Part shown: one piece after another, positions 16,766-25,399 of the stretch
Layout of the letters: each line of letters starts with the position of its first letter
How positions within the stretch are numbered: position 1 is the stretch's first letter
Source of the DNA: Pelagibacteraceae bacterium AG-410-N23
GTDB taxonomy: Bacteria > Pseudomonadota > Alphaproteobacteria > Pelagibacterales > Pelagibacteraceae
Reading direction: 5' to 3'
DNA length: 64,000 nt
Assembly (NCBI GenBank): GCA_003215055.1
Contig: QCKW01000001.1
Location: 62,001 to 126,000, forward strand
The notes under the pieces: model-generated
Told to the model about the DNA's origin: nothing
Database searches by the model: none
The model's input: the letters and a program-made list of their open reading frames with translations, nothing else
Made by a program: the position numbers and the translations under genes

Positions 16766-17575
16766 TTAAAAAAGAAAAAAATTTTTAGTGCTGCCATCTT
16801 TCATATTATCAACCAATATTGATATATCAGAAACTTTTTTTAAATTTTCGTCAAAAAAATCATAATTTAATTCTTTAAAAAATTTAATCAGCTCATAACA
16901 ATTATATCCAAATTCAGGATACAAATATGGAGCTATCTCAGTAAATATAATAGGTTTATTGATTTTTAAAAATTTTTCACCACTTTTTAATACATCTAAT
17001 TCATAACCATCAACATCTAATTTTATAAAATCAACTTTTGTTAGTTTTTCTTTTTCAACGAATTCATCTAATTTAAGATAAGAATTATCTTTTATTTCTT
17101 TTAAGGTACCGAAGTGTTTTCGATGTTTTTCATTTGAATTATCAAAATTCCAACTAGACCAAACTTTTTGAGGTTTTTTATCATTTGATATGAATATTTG
17201 TCTTGTATGAACTCTGTTGATTAGGTCTTGGTTCATTTCCAAATTAATTGATAGTTTATTAAAAGCGTAATTTGTCGGCTCAATCGCAAAAATCTTTGAA
17301 TTTTTAAACATTTTAGCAATTACTAAGCTTACAGATCCAACATTTGCCCCAATATCCAAAATTGTCAAAGATTCATTTTTGTTTGTAAATATTTTTCTTA
17401 AATTAACTATTTTTTTTTCAGAGGTTCCAAACAAATAAATTGACAAGTCTATACCTTCATTTAAATCTAGACTCCATTTAATACTATTTCTTTCAACATT
17501 TTGATTTCTTGATATAAAAAAAGTCAATATTCTTGATAAAATTTTAGCAATTTGTATTTTATAAATTGTTTTCAT
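16766..17575 (-). CDS. FkbM family SAM-dependent methyltransferase
   Basis: The protein of about 269 residues shows the SAM motif ILDIGANVGSVSLVIAKMF, the acidic AIEPT loop and the downstream IKLDVDGYELDVLKSG signature of FkbM methyltransferases. FkbM enzymes O-methylate sugars or secondary metabolites; in SAR11-like genomes they usually belong to surface-glycan modification. I choose the ATG at 17575, 8 bp after selO; a TTG at 17596 would overlap selO and is less likely. Neighbours give no pathway. Substrate unknown. Confidence 0.78.
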   Translation of the reverse strand: MKTIYKIQIAKILSRILTFFISRNQNVERNSIKWSLDLNEGIDLSIYLFGTSEKKIVNLRKIFTNKNESLTILDIGANVGSVSLVIAKMFKNSKIFAIEPTNYAFNKLSINLEMNQDLINRVHTRQIFISNDKKPQKVWSSWNFDNSNEKHRKHFGTLKEIKDNSYLKLDEFVEKEKLTKVDFIKLDVDGYELDVLKSGEKFLKINKPIIFTEIAPYLYPEFGYNCYELIKFFKELNYDFFDENLKKVSDISILVDNMKDGSTKNFFLF

Positions 17576-17583
17576 TAAATTTT

Positions 17584-19038
17584 CTATGTACCACAAAAAG
17601 TTTTGTATTTTTCATCTAAATTAGATGGAATTTGGTAATCTAAAATATCATCTTTTTGAGTATAAGGATCTTTCAAAATTTCCATGAGTTTATTAATTAG
17701 TTTAAAATCATTTTTTTCTGCTGCTTTCAAAGCTTCTTCAACTTTATGATTTCTTGGAATAACTAATGGATTATTGTGTTTCATTAATGCCAAAGATTTT
17801 TTCGGTGAGTCATTATTTTTTAATGATCTTTCTTTCCATCTTTTTTTCCAGTTCATAAAATTTATATCATCAAATAATTTATTTTTTTTTTTAGTAAGAT
17901 CCATTAAATGACAAAATGTGTTTGTATAATCTGCTTTTTTTTGATGCATCCATGTTAACAGGTCTAATATTAAAAATTTATCTTCATTCTCAAGACCAAA
18001 TAATCCTAATTTATCTCTCATCATATTAATCCATTTTTCTTCATACTTTTTTTCAAAAGAATTAATTGCTTCAGTTGCTATTTTAATAGCATTATCTTGA
18101 TTTTTATCGATTAAAGGAATTAAGCACTCAGCAAATCTTGAGAGATTCCATTTTGTTATAATAGGTTGATTACAATAAGCGTATCTACCTTTTTGATCTA
18201 TTGAACTAAAAACAGTTTTTGGATCGTAGGTATCCATAAACGCACAAGGACCATAATCAATAGTTTCCCCAGAGATGGTCATATTGTCAGTATTCATCAC
18301 TCCATGAATAAAACCAACGCGCATCCAATTTACAACTAGATCAATTTGTCTATTTATTACAGTTTTTAAAAGTTCTAAAGCCTTATTTTTTAAATTTATT
18401 AAATCTGGATAATGTCTTTTAACAACATAATCTAACAAAATTTCTAACTCATCTTTTTTATCACGTGCTGCAATATATTGAAAAGTTCCAACTCTGATAT
18501 GGCTTGAAGCTACTCTTGTTAAGATTGCACCTTGTAACGAAGTATCTCGTATTATTTCTTCACCTGTTTTAGCTACTGCTAAACTCCTCGTAGAAGGAAT
18601 ATTTAGATTATGCATTGCTTCACTTATTATATATTCCCTTAACATTGGACCTAGTGCAGCTCTACCGTCACCATTTCTAGAAAATGCAGTTTTACCAGAG
18701 CCTTTAAATTGAATATCATATCTTTTATTATTATTTGTTAAATGTTCACCTATTAAGACTGCTCTTCCATCTCCCAACATTGTGAAATGTCCGAATTGGT
18801 GGCCTGCATAGGCTTGAGCAATAGTATTACTTTCTTTAGGGAGAATATTTCCAGTAAATAAAGCTGACAATTCATTTTTATCAATTTTGGAAAAATCCAA
18901 ATTTAATTCATTAGCCAAATCTTGGTTCATTAAAACTAATTCTGGTTTCTTTACTGGTACAGGTTCAATATGTTCTTTAAATGCATTAGATAATCTTGAA
19001 TAAGAGTTATCGAAATTCCAATTTATAGTATTTTTCAT
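17584..19038 (-). CDS. selO: Protein adenylyltransferase SelO (YdiU family)
   Basis: A 484-residue pseudokinase-fold AMPylase of normal length. The nucleotide-binding region is clear: GDGRAVLIGEHL, IQFKGSGKTAFSRNGDGRAALGPMLREYI split over residues 95-150, and TRVASSHIRVGTFQY. The catalytic-loop equivalent reads HGVMNTDNM followed by DYGPCAFMD. SelO transfers AMP to hydroxyl side chains of redox proteins. A cysteine stands third from the C-terminus (FCGT), where eukaryotic SelO carries selenocysteine. It lies 6 bp downstream of msrA, so the two redox-defence genes are probably co-transcribed. Confidence 0.92.
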   Translation of the reverse strand: MKNTINWNFDNSYSRLSNAFKEHIEPVPVKKPELVLMNQDLANELNLDFSKIDKNELSALFTGNILPKESNTIAQAYAGHQFGHFTMLGDGRAVLIGEHLTNNNKRYDIQFKGSGKTAFSRNGDGRAALGPMLREYIISEAMHNLNIPSTRSLAVAKTGEEIIRDTSLQGAILTRVASSHIRVGTFQYIAARDKKDELEILLDYVVKRHYPDLINLKNKALELLKTVINRQIDLVVNWMRVGFIHGVMNTDNMTISGETIDYGPCAFMDTYDPKTVFSSIDQKGRYAYCNQPIITKWNLSRFAECLIPLIDKNQDNAIKIATEAINSFEKKYEEKWINMMRDKLGLFGLENEDKFLILDLLTWMHQKKADYTNTFCHLMDLTKKKNKLFDDINFMNWKKRWKERSLKNNDSPKKSLALMKHNNPLVIPRNHKVEEALKAAEKNDFKLINKLMEILKDPYTQKDDILDYQIPSNLDEKYKTFCGT

Positions 19039-19044
19039 AAAGAT

Positions 19045-19620
19045 TTATTGACCCCAAATTCTCTTTAACAATTCTTCTCTTCCACAAGCTTTTTTATATC
19101 TAAGATATCGTTCAAACTTAATTTTATAAAAATCTTGATGATATTCCTCTGCTTTATAAAATTTTTTAAAATTTCTTATATAAGTAACAACTTTTTTATT
19201 AAATCTATTTTCTAAGTTTCTTATGTCTTTTTCTATTAAACTTTTTTCTTCATCAGTTTGGTAAAATGCAACTGATCTGTAACTATATCCTTTATCACAA
19301 AATTGACCAAAAGCATCAAATGGATCAATATTAATCCAAAAATTATCTAATAATTCTTTGTATGAAATAACTTTTTTATCATAGATTATTTCTACAACCT
19401 CAAAATGACCAGTGTTTCCATACGTTACTTCTTTATAGGTTGGGTTTTCAGTGGTACCTCCAGAATAACCAGAAATTACTTCTTCAACACCTTGTAACTT
19501 TTCAAATGATTCTTCAACACACCAAAAACAACCTCCAGCAAAATATGCCTTATCTTTTTGAGCAGAATGAGAAAGATTTATATTAGCTAAAAAAAAGAGA
19601 ATTATAAAAAAATATTTCAT
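19045..19620 (-). CDS. msrA: Peptide-methionine (S)-S-oxide reductase, exported
   Basis: A 191-residue MsrA with catalytic Cys31 in the AGGCFWCVEESF motif, followed by GYSGG and NPTYKEVTYGNTGHFEVVEI. An N-terminal hydrophobic segment ending in SHSAQ (about 20 residues) looks like a signal peptide, so it probably repairs oxidised methionines in the periplasm, unlike cytoplasmic E. coli MsrA. A thioredoxin-like partner is not in the window. It is upstream of selO, and a hairpin between it and fdh (19662-19691) separates the two transcripts. Confidence 0.93.
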   Translation of the reverse strand: MKYFFIILFFLANINLSHSAQKDKAYFAGGCFWCVEESFEKLQGVEEVISGYSGGTTENPTYKEVTYGNTGHFEVVEIIYDKKVISYKELLDNFWINIDPFDAFGQFCDKGYSYRSVAFYQTDEEKSLIEKDIRNLENRFNKKVVTYIRNFKKFYKAEEYHQDFYKIKFERYLRYKKACGREELLKRIWGQ

Positions 19621-19661
19621 TAAATATCATAAACAAATTCAATATGATAAGTCCAGATTAT

Positions 19662-19691
19662 AAAGGTAGCTACTCTTAAGTAGCCACCTTT
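19662..19691 (-). terminator. Hairpin downstream of formate dehydrogenase
   Basis: AAAGGTAGCTACT at 19662-19674 pairs with AGTAGCCACCTTT at 19679-19691: a 12-bp stem with one mismatch and a 4-nt loop. It follows the fdh stop codon by about 17 bases on the minus strand and precedes msrA. The U-tract after it is poor, so termination may be Rho-assisted or partial. Confidence 0.6.
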
Positions 19692-19708
19692 AATAATTTT
19701 ATATAGAA

Positions 19709-20908
19709 TTATTTTTTTTTGTATTTTGCTGCTTCTTCTGACCCACCAGTTGCTGAACCTTTACTGTATGAGTGGGCACCCATACCAGCTAATTGACCAT
19801 CTTTTACAATTAAATATTGATTTCTGATCTCTTTGCCTTCAAAAAAACATTCCAATATTTCTCGAACTCCATCAGCATATCTTGCTTGAGCTGTCAAAGA
19901 TGTTCCTGATGTATGAGGTGTCATACCATGATTAGGCATACTTCTCCATACATGGTCATTAGGTGCTGGTTGAGGAAACCAAACATCTCCAGCATAACCA
20001 CTTAATTGGCCGCTCTTTAATGCTTTTGCAATTGCCTCACGATTACAGATTTTTCCTCTTGCAGTATTTACTATATAAGCTCCTTTTTTCATTTTACTTA
20101 TCATTTTATCATCAAATAAGTTCTCTGTTTCAGGGTGAAGAGGACAATTAATAGTTACCACATCACAAACTTTAACCATTGACTCTACAGACTCATGAAA
20201 TGTAAGATTAAGTTCTTTTTCAACAGCATCGGGCAATTTATGTCTATCAAAGTAATGCAGATGAACATCAAATGGTTTCATTTTTCTTAGTGCATCTAAG
20301 CCAATTCTACCAGCTGCGACAGTTCCAATATGCATACCTTCAACGTCATATGATCTTTGAACAGCATCAGCAATATTCCAGCCACCTTCATTAACAATTC
20401 TATGTTGATTATGGTAATCTCTTACCATTGAAACAATCATCATAACAATGTGTTCAGCTACAGATCTAGAGTTACAATAAGTTACCTCCACAACGTCAAT
20501 TTTATTATCCATTGCGGCTTGTAAATCAACATGGTCTGAACCAATACCTGCTGTGATTGCCATTTTAAGGTTCTTAGCTTTTGCAATTCTTTCTTTCGTC
20601 AAATAATAAGGAAAGAATGGTTGAGAGATAACAATGTCAGCATCAACAATATGTTTATCAGCTTCACATCCATCTCCATCTTTACTATTAGTAACAATTA
20701 ATTCATGTCCATTACTTTCTAGAAATTTTCTTAATCCAAGTTCTCCAGACACACAGCCTAATAGTTGTCCTGGAGTATAATCTCTACCTTTAGGTGAAGG
20801 TAAAGTCATCCCATCAGGGTATTTTTCAATTTTTGGTAATTCAGAAAGTGCATATGATTTCGGCATTCCACCTTTAGGATCATCATACAATACGCATAAT
20901 ATTTTCAT
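19709..20908 (-). CDS. fdh: NAD-dependent formate dehydrogenase
   Basis: A 399-residue D-2-hydroxyacid-dehydrogenase-fold enzyme, the same length as the methylotroph/Pseudomonas enzyme. It oxidises formate to CO2 with NAD+ and needs no metal. Visible features: VVISQPFFPYYLT-like substrate segment, the NAD motif GTVAAGRIGLDALR, Asp in YFDRHKLP that selects NAD over NADP, catalytic Arg in NTARGK and catalytic His in TPHTSGTSLTAQARYADG. An AGGAG ribosome-binding site stands 5 bp before ATG. It would give NADH from one-carbon oxidation, fitting the gcv and methylamine-type metabolism of this organism. Confidence 0.94.
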   Translation of the reverse strand: MKILCVLYDDPKGGMPKSYALSELPKIEKYPDGMTLPSPKGRDYTPGQLLGCVSGELGLRKFLESNGHELIVTNSKDGDGCEADKHIVDADIVISQPFFPYYLTKERIAKAKNLKMAITAGIGSDHVDLQAAMDNKIDVVEVTYCNSRSVAEHIVMMIVSMVRDYHNQHRIVNEGGWNIADAVQRSYDVEGMHIGTVAAGRIGLDALRKMKPFDVHLHYFDRHKLPDAVEKELNLTFHESVESMVKVCDVVTINCPLHPETENLFDDKMISKMKKGAYIVNTARGKICNREAIAKALKSGQLSGYAGDVWFPQPAPNDHVWRSMPNHGMTPHTSGTSLTAQARYADGVREILECFFEGKEIRNQYLIVKDGQLAGMGAHSYSKGSATGGSEEAAKYKKK

Positions 20909-20977
20909 TTATTCTCCTGTGTATTAAAATATTTATTTTAGGCATCTAACCTTATTTTAAGGCCCCTAGCAAATGAA

Positions 20978-21442
20978 TTATTTATGATTTGGATAAGATT
21001 TTTTTAAAATAAATCTGTTTATAATTATTGCAGATATAATAATTATAATGGAACCTGATATTACAGGGCTAAATATATAATCAAATGATACACTACCAAC
21101 TATGACTATAATGGGATTTCCTCCTGCAGGAGGGTGAGTAACATTAAATAAAATCATTAAACCAACACCAAAACCTACTGCCAAAGGAATTGTTATAAAA
21201 ATTGGCAACGGCACAAAGTGTAAAACAATTAAACCAACGATTGCAGTGACTAGATGTCCAAAAAAAACATTTTTTGGTTGTGCGAAAGGACTCTCCGAAT
21301 AACCATAAAGCAAAACCATTGATGAACCAAATGAAGCTAGCAAAAATATTCCAAATTCTGTTTTGTAAGTTAAAAATGTTAAAATCCCTATCGTGATAAT
21401 AGAGAAAATTCCTGCTAAAATAGACTGTTTAATATTTCCCAT
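20978..21442 (-). CDS. HPP family integral membrane protein
   Basis: A 154-residue protein with four to five membrane helices and the family-defining THPPAGGNPIIVIVG motif near residue 100. HPP proteins in some organisms transport nitrite or other small anions, but most bacterial members are uncharacterised, and there is no CBS domain here. It starts 4 bp downstream of the NifU-like gene on the same strand and ends 70 bp before fdh. A small CCTTA/TAAGG hairpin (20950-20962) lies after its stop. Confidence 0.75.
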   Translation of the reverse strand: MGNIKQSILAGIFSIITIGILTFLTYKTEFGIFLLASFGSSMVLLYGYSESPFAQPKNVFFGHLVTAIVGLIVLHFVPLPIFITIPLAVGFGVGLMILFNVTHPPAGGNPIIVIVGSVSFDYIFSPVISGSIIIIISAIIINRFILKKSYPNHK

Positions 21443-21446
21443 AATT

Positions 21447-21845
21447 TTAAACTGATACTATTTTTTTTAGTGCCTTGAAAGGTAATAAAATACACTCTTT
21501 TCTGGTAATATTTTTCTGTTTGAATAATTTTTTTAAAAATAGCCATTTTTTTTCAATTATTTCAAAATTTCCGTCAAAATATGAATTTGCATCATCACAT
21601 AACTCATTCAATTTATTTTTTTTACTATTTATTGAAATTTTTGATAATAAACTTGCTGAAGCCTGACAATAAATACAAGAATTACCTTGGTATCCAAAAT
21701 CAACTATCTTTTCATTTTTAATTATTAACTTAATCATCACCTCATCTCCACATAATGAATTTTTGAGTTTGGAAAAATGCGTGTAATTTTTAACATTTCT
21801 AATATTATCAGTATCTGAAGCTATATTTAATATTTCTAAATCCAT
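21447..21845 (-). CDS. NifU/SufU-like iron-sulfur scaffold protein
   Basis: A 132-residue protein resembling SufU/IscU. It keeps three scaffold cysteine positions: Cys32 in the LCGDEV motif with the adjacent Asp34, Cys57 (or Cys60) in GNSCIYCQASASLL, and Cys118 in RKECILLPF. No other suf or isc gene is nearby, so it may be a stand-alone auxiliary scaffold or sulfur acceptor. The extra cysteine (CIYC) is unusual for SufU. It is the first gene of a short leftward transcript with the HPP gene. Confidence 0.72.
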   Translation of the reverse strand: MDLEILNIASDTDNIRNVKNYTHFSKLKNSLCGDEVMIKLIIKNEKIVDFGYQGNSCIYCQASASLLSKISINSKKNKLNELCDDANSYFDGNFEIIEKKWLFLKKLFKQKNITRKECILLPFKALKKIVSV

Positions 21846-22146
21846 TTAATTTTTTATACTTATTTATATAATATAAAAATAAGATTAATTTCACCCATTT
21901 TGTCAGGGGTTGATGTAATTCAACTAAAAATAGTAAACTTGAAGTTGAAATTTAAAAAGATAAAGGACTCATTGAGAATTAAGCTATTTTTTCAATCAAA
22001 TGTTTGGGTGAGACGACCTTAGGTAAAGAAAAATTTTAAAATGTTAAACTCTTGATTGTTTTTTTCTTAATCAACCAATTTAAATTTTTTTATATAAGAT
22101 CTCATTTTTGTTGTAGTTGAAATAAATAAGAATTAATAATTCAGTA
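21846..22146. other. 301-bp gene-free interval upstream of the creatine locus; possible leader RNA
   Basis: This is the longest gene-free interval in the window, placed between the divergent NifU-like and DMT genes. I see no ORF, tRNA or known riboswitch. It holds alternative pairings: TTCAACT (21919-21925) can pair with AGTTGAA (21943-21949) or, in part, with GTTGA (21909-21913). Short palindromes occur at 21936-21946 (AACTTGAAGTT), 21968-21976 and 22016-22024, and a TTGATT/AATCAA hairpin around a T-rich loop at 22052-22074. It could hold promoters for both flanking genes and a regulated leader, but short palindromes are expected by chance in such DNA. Confidence 0.3.
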
Positions 22147-23052
22147 ATGGTTGAACTTAAAAATGAAAAAATAGCGGTACCGGTAGTATTGTTTGCGGGA
22201 CTATTATGGTCATTTGGACCATTAGTAGTTAGGTATATGGATCAGCCTCATTTAGTACCTTGGCAATATATTTTTGGGAGAGGCTTAACAATATTTATCC
22301 TTCTGAATTTGTATCTATTTTTCGAAGAAGGTATAAATTTTTACAAAAATTATAAGAAAATTGGTTATTCTGGATTAATTGGTGGATGTGGTCTTGGAAT
22401 AGCGATGATATCTTTTATTTATTCTATAACCAATACCAGTGCTGCAATCACTTTGCTTTGTCTAGCAGCGATGCCTTTTTTTACCGCTTTATTAGCTTTT
22501 TTATTTTTAAAAGAAAGAATTTCATTAAATGTTTGGATTTCAATATTTTTAGCAACTGTTGGTATCGTAATTATGGCTCTTGGTAGTTCAGAAAAAAATT
22601 CGGTCATTGGTTTTATATTTGGTATTACCTCCTCAATAGGTTTTTCTGTATTTTCAGTTTCTTTGAGGTGGAGAAAAGAAACTCCAAAATTTACTACTGT
22701 TGCCATCGCAGGCCTTTTTTGCTTTGTAGTAGCAACAATTATTATTTTATTTAAGGATCAGCCTTTTTTTGCATCTAGTTATAACAGCTCAATGTTTTCT
22801 TTACACGGCACATTAGTATGTTTAGGTTTGATCTTATATTCGATTGGATCAAAAGCAATTCCAGCTGCTGAATTAACTTTATTATCTTTAACTGAGGTCA
22901 TCGGAGGTATTTTTTGGGTGTGGCTTCCACTTTTGGGTATTAATGAGGTTCCATCAACATATACTATAGTAGGTGGCTTCTTTCTTTTTGTGTCTATTAC
23001 TTATTACAGCTTAGTAATGAGGTGGAATAAAAGATTCATAGCTCTTAACTAA
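22147..23052 (+). CDS. EamA/DMT-superfamily permease of the creatine locus
   Basis: A 301-residue permease with ten predicted helices in two EamA repeats; the LKERISLNVWISIFLATVGI and TEVIGGIFWVWLPLLGINEVPS segments are typical. It is transcribed from the long upstream region and lies 10 bp before creatinase and in line with the amidinotransferase. It may therefore move creatine, guanidinoacetate, sarcosine or a related compound across the inner membrane. That substrate idea comes only from gene position. Confidence 0.8.
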   Translation: MVELKNEKIAVPVVLFAGLLWSFGPLVVRYMDQPHLVPWQYIFGRGLTIFILLNLYLFFEEGINFYKNYKKIGYSGLIGGCGLGIAMISFIYSITNTSAAITLLCLAAMPFFTALLAFLFLKERISLNVWISIFLATVGIVIMALGSSEKNSVIGFIFGITSSIGFSVFSVSLRWRKETPKFTTVAIAGLFCFVVATIIILFKDQPFFASSYNSSMFSLHGTLVCLGLILYSIGSKAIPAAELTLLSLTEVIGGIFWVWLPLLGINEVPSTYTIVGGFFLFVSITYYSLVMRWNKRFIALN

Positions 23053-23062
23053 AATTAAAATT

Positions 23063-24280
23063 ATGGAAAGACCGGATTTTTTTAAATTAAAAAATGGGAG
23101 AAAGGTGAAACTTCCTTTTTCAAATGAAGAGTACAATCAAAGAGTAAATAAATTAAGAATATTAATGGATAAGAAAAATTTAGATATAATCATTTTAACA
23201 TCGATGCACAATATAGCATACTACACAGGTTTTATTTATTGCTCTTTCGGAAGACCTTATGGCTGCATTGTAACAAATAAAAAAATTACAACCATTTCAG
23301 CCAACATAGATGCAAGTCAACCTTGGAGAAGATCACATTGTGATAATGTAATCTATACTGATTGGAAAAGAGATAATTTTTTAAAAGCGATAGTATCAAT
23401 CATTGGAACAGATGATCCTTCAAAAAACATAGGAATAGAAAATGATCATATTACATTAGATGTAAGGGATAAAATTGGTTCAATTTTTACATTTTCTGTA
23501 TTCAGTGATGTCTCAAGAGATCTAATGAAATTGAGAATGATAAAGTCTGATGAAGAAATAGAAATCATAAAAAATGGTTCAAGAATCGCTGACATTGGTG
23601 GTGCAGAAATAGTAAAAAATATAAAAGAGGATGCTACAGAATTAGAAATTGCAATTTCTGGAAGAGATAAAATGGAGAGAGAAATAGCAAAAACCTACCC
23701 TGATGCAGAATATATGGATACATGGGTATGGTTTCAATCTGGCATTAATACTGATGGGGCGCACAACCCTAAAACAAACCGTAAAATTAAAAAGGGTGAT
23801 ATTTTATCTTTAAATACTTTTCCAATGATATCTGGTTATTATACTGCGCTTGAAAGAACATTGTTTTTTGACTCAGTAGATGATGAGTCTTTAAAAGCAT
23901 GGGAAGCAAATGTTAAAGTTCATAAAAGAGGTTTGGAATTAATTAAACCTGGTGTCAAATGCTCAAATATTTGTAATGAATTAAATGAATTATTCGCAGA
24001 GCTTGGATATTTGCAATACAGGACTTTTGGATATGGACACTCTTTTGGCGTTCTTTCTCATTTTTATGGAAGGGAAGCTGGGCTAGAACTTAGAGAAGAT
24101 ATAGATACTGTCTTAGACGAAAATATGGTTATTTCTATGGAACCAATGATTTTGATACCTGAAGGAAAGCCTGGTGCAGGTGGTTATAGAGAACATGATA
24201 TTTTAGTCATTGGAAAAAATGGAGCAGAAAATATTACAAAGTTTCCATTTGGACCAGATAACAATATTATAAAAAATTAA
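23063..24280 (+). CDS. Creatinase (creatine amidinohydrolase)
   Basis: A 405-residue M24 pita-bread-fold protein that resembles Pseudomonas creatinase along its whole length, not only in the fold. Shared segments include IYCSFGRPY, SANIDASQPWRR, RIADIGGA, the WFQSGINTDGAHNP active-site stretch, GDILSLNTFPMISGYYTALERT, QYRTFGYGHSFG, FYGREAGLELREDIDTVL and PGAGGYREHDIL. The catalytic His (His234) and glutamates (Glu264 and the Glu in SMEPMI) are present. Creatinase hydrolyses creatine to sarcosine and urea and, unlike the peptidases of this family, needs no metal. It follows a DMT permease by 10 bp and precedes a glycine amidinotransferase by 1 bp. Confidence 0.92.
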   Translation: MERPDFFKLKNGRKVKLPFSNEEYNQRVNKLRILMDKKNLDIIILTSMHNIAYYTGFIYCSFGRPYGCIVTNKKITTISANIDASQPWRRSHCDNVIYTDWKRDNFLKAIVSIIGTDDPSKNIGIENDHITLDVRDKIGSIFTFSVFSDVSRDLMKLRMIKSDEEIEIIKNGSRIADIGGAEIVKNIKEDATELEIAISGRDKMEREIAKTYPDAEYMDTWVWFQSGINTDGAHNPKTNRKIKKGDILSLNTFPMISGYYTALERTLFFDSVDDESLKAWEANVKVHKRGLELIKPGVKCSNICNELNELFAELGYLQYRTFGYGHSFGVLSHFYGREAGLELREDIDTVLDENMVISMEPMILIPEGKPGAGGYREHDILVIGKNGAENITKFPFGPDNNIIKN

Positions 24281-24281
24281 A

Positions 24282-25397
24282 ATGACAAAAAATAAAGTAA
24301 TTGTTAATAGTTGGAATGAATGGGATCCACTTAAACATGTCATAGTTGGTAGAGCAGATGGGACTTGTATACCTGCGCCTGAGCCCGCTTTAGATGCAAA
24401 GGTTCCTGAAGACTCTGATATGAGGGGAAGTTTTGGTCCTAGAACCCAAGATACTGTCGATAAAGCAAATCAACTTTTAGATGATTTTTCAAATATGTTA
24501 ATAAAGAGAGGTATAAAAGTGGATAGACCGATACCGATTGATTTTAACAAAAAAACATCGACTCCTGACTGGGAAACAGAAACCATGTTTGGTTGTATGC
24601 CTCCTAGAGATGTTTTACTTACTATAGGAAACGAGATATTGGAGGCTACAATGAGTTATAGGTGTAGATGGTTTGAGTATTTATGTTACAGGCCTCTTCT
24701 AAAAGAATATTACAATAAAGATCCTCACATGAGACATGAGTCAGCTCCAAAACCTAGATTGACTGATGCAGATTATCGTAAAGACTATTTATCAGATAAA
24801 ATAGGTATTCAAAAAAGACTAAAATGGACAGAGGATAAATTTTTTGTAACCACCGAAGAAGAACCCTTGTTTGATGCTGCTGATGTATTAAGATTTGGTA
24901 AGGATTTAGTGGTTCAACATGGTTTTACCACAAATTTAAAAGGTATTGATTGGCTTAAAAGACATTACAAAAACCACAGAGTCCATGCAGTAAACTTTCC
25001 AGGAGATCCATACCCAATACATATTGATGCAACATTCACTCCTATCAAAGAGGGTTTAATCATAAACAATCCTCAAAGAAGATTGCCAAATGAACAAAGA
25101 AAATTATTTGAAAATAATGGTTGGAAAATTATAGATGCAGCTCAACCAGCACATAATGAACCTCCACCACTTTGTTATTCATCTGTGTGGCTTTCAATGA
25201 ATGTTTTAGTTTTAGACCCTAAAACAGTTTGTGTAGAAAAAAGTGAAAAATATCAAGCTGAACAACTTGATAACCTAGGTATGGAAGTTATCCCAGTTGA
25301 TTTAAGAGATGCATATGCATTTGGCGGTGGACTTCATTGTTGTACAGCTGATGTTTATAGGGAAGGTGAGTTAAAAGATTATTTTCCAAAACAATAA
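24282..25397 (+). CDS. Glycine amidinotransferase (AGAT/GATM type)
   Basis: A 371-residue amidinotransferase closely resembling animal GATM: SWNEWDPLKHVIVGRA at the N-terminus, MPPRDVLLTIGNEILEA, the catalytic Asp198 in EPLFDAAD, His247 in PIHIDATF and the nucleophile Cys353 in GGGLHCCT. Asp and His are spaced exactly as in the human enzyme. AGAT moves the amidino group of arginine to glycine, giving guanidinoacetate and ornithine. Secondary-metabolite relatives (streptomycin, cyanotoxin types) use other acceptors, so the acceptor here is not certain. It starts one base after the creatinase stop and is the last gene of that operon. Confidence 0.9.
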   Translation: MTKNKVIVNSWNEWDPLKHVIVGRADGTCIPAPEPALDAKVPEDSDMRGSFGPRTQDTVDKANQLLDDFSNMLIKRGIKVDRPIPIDFNKKTSTPDWETETMFGCMPPRDVLLTIGNEILEATMSYRCRWFEYLCYRPLLKEYYNKDPHMRHESAPKPRLTDADYRKDYLSDKIGIQKRLKWTEDKFFVTTEEEPLFDAADVLRFGKDLVVQHGFTTNLKGIDWLKRHYKNHRVHAVNFPGDPYPIHIDATFTPIKEGLIINNPQRRLPNEQRKLFENNGWKIIDAAQPAHNEPPPLCYSSVWLSMNVLVLDPKTVCVEKSEKYQAEQLDNLGMEVIPVDLRDAYAFGGGLHCCTADVYREGELKDYFPKQ

Positions 25398-25399
25398 GA

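Noticed and set aside
17576-17596. TTG start for the FkbM methyltransferase
   Set aside because: It would overlap selO and adds seven non-family residues; the ATG at 17575 is simpler.
21936-22024. Short odd palindromes as operator sites
   Set aside because: Arms of 4-5 bp are expected by chance several times in 300 bp of such DNA; kept only as a weak hint in the interval description.
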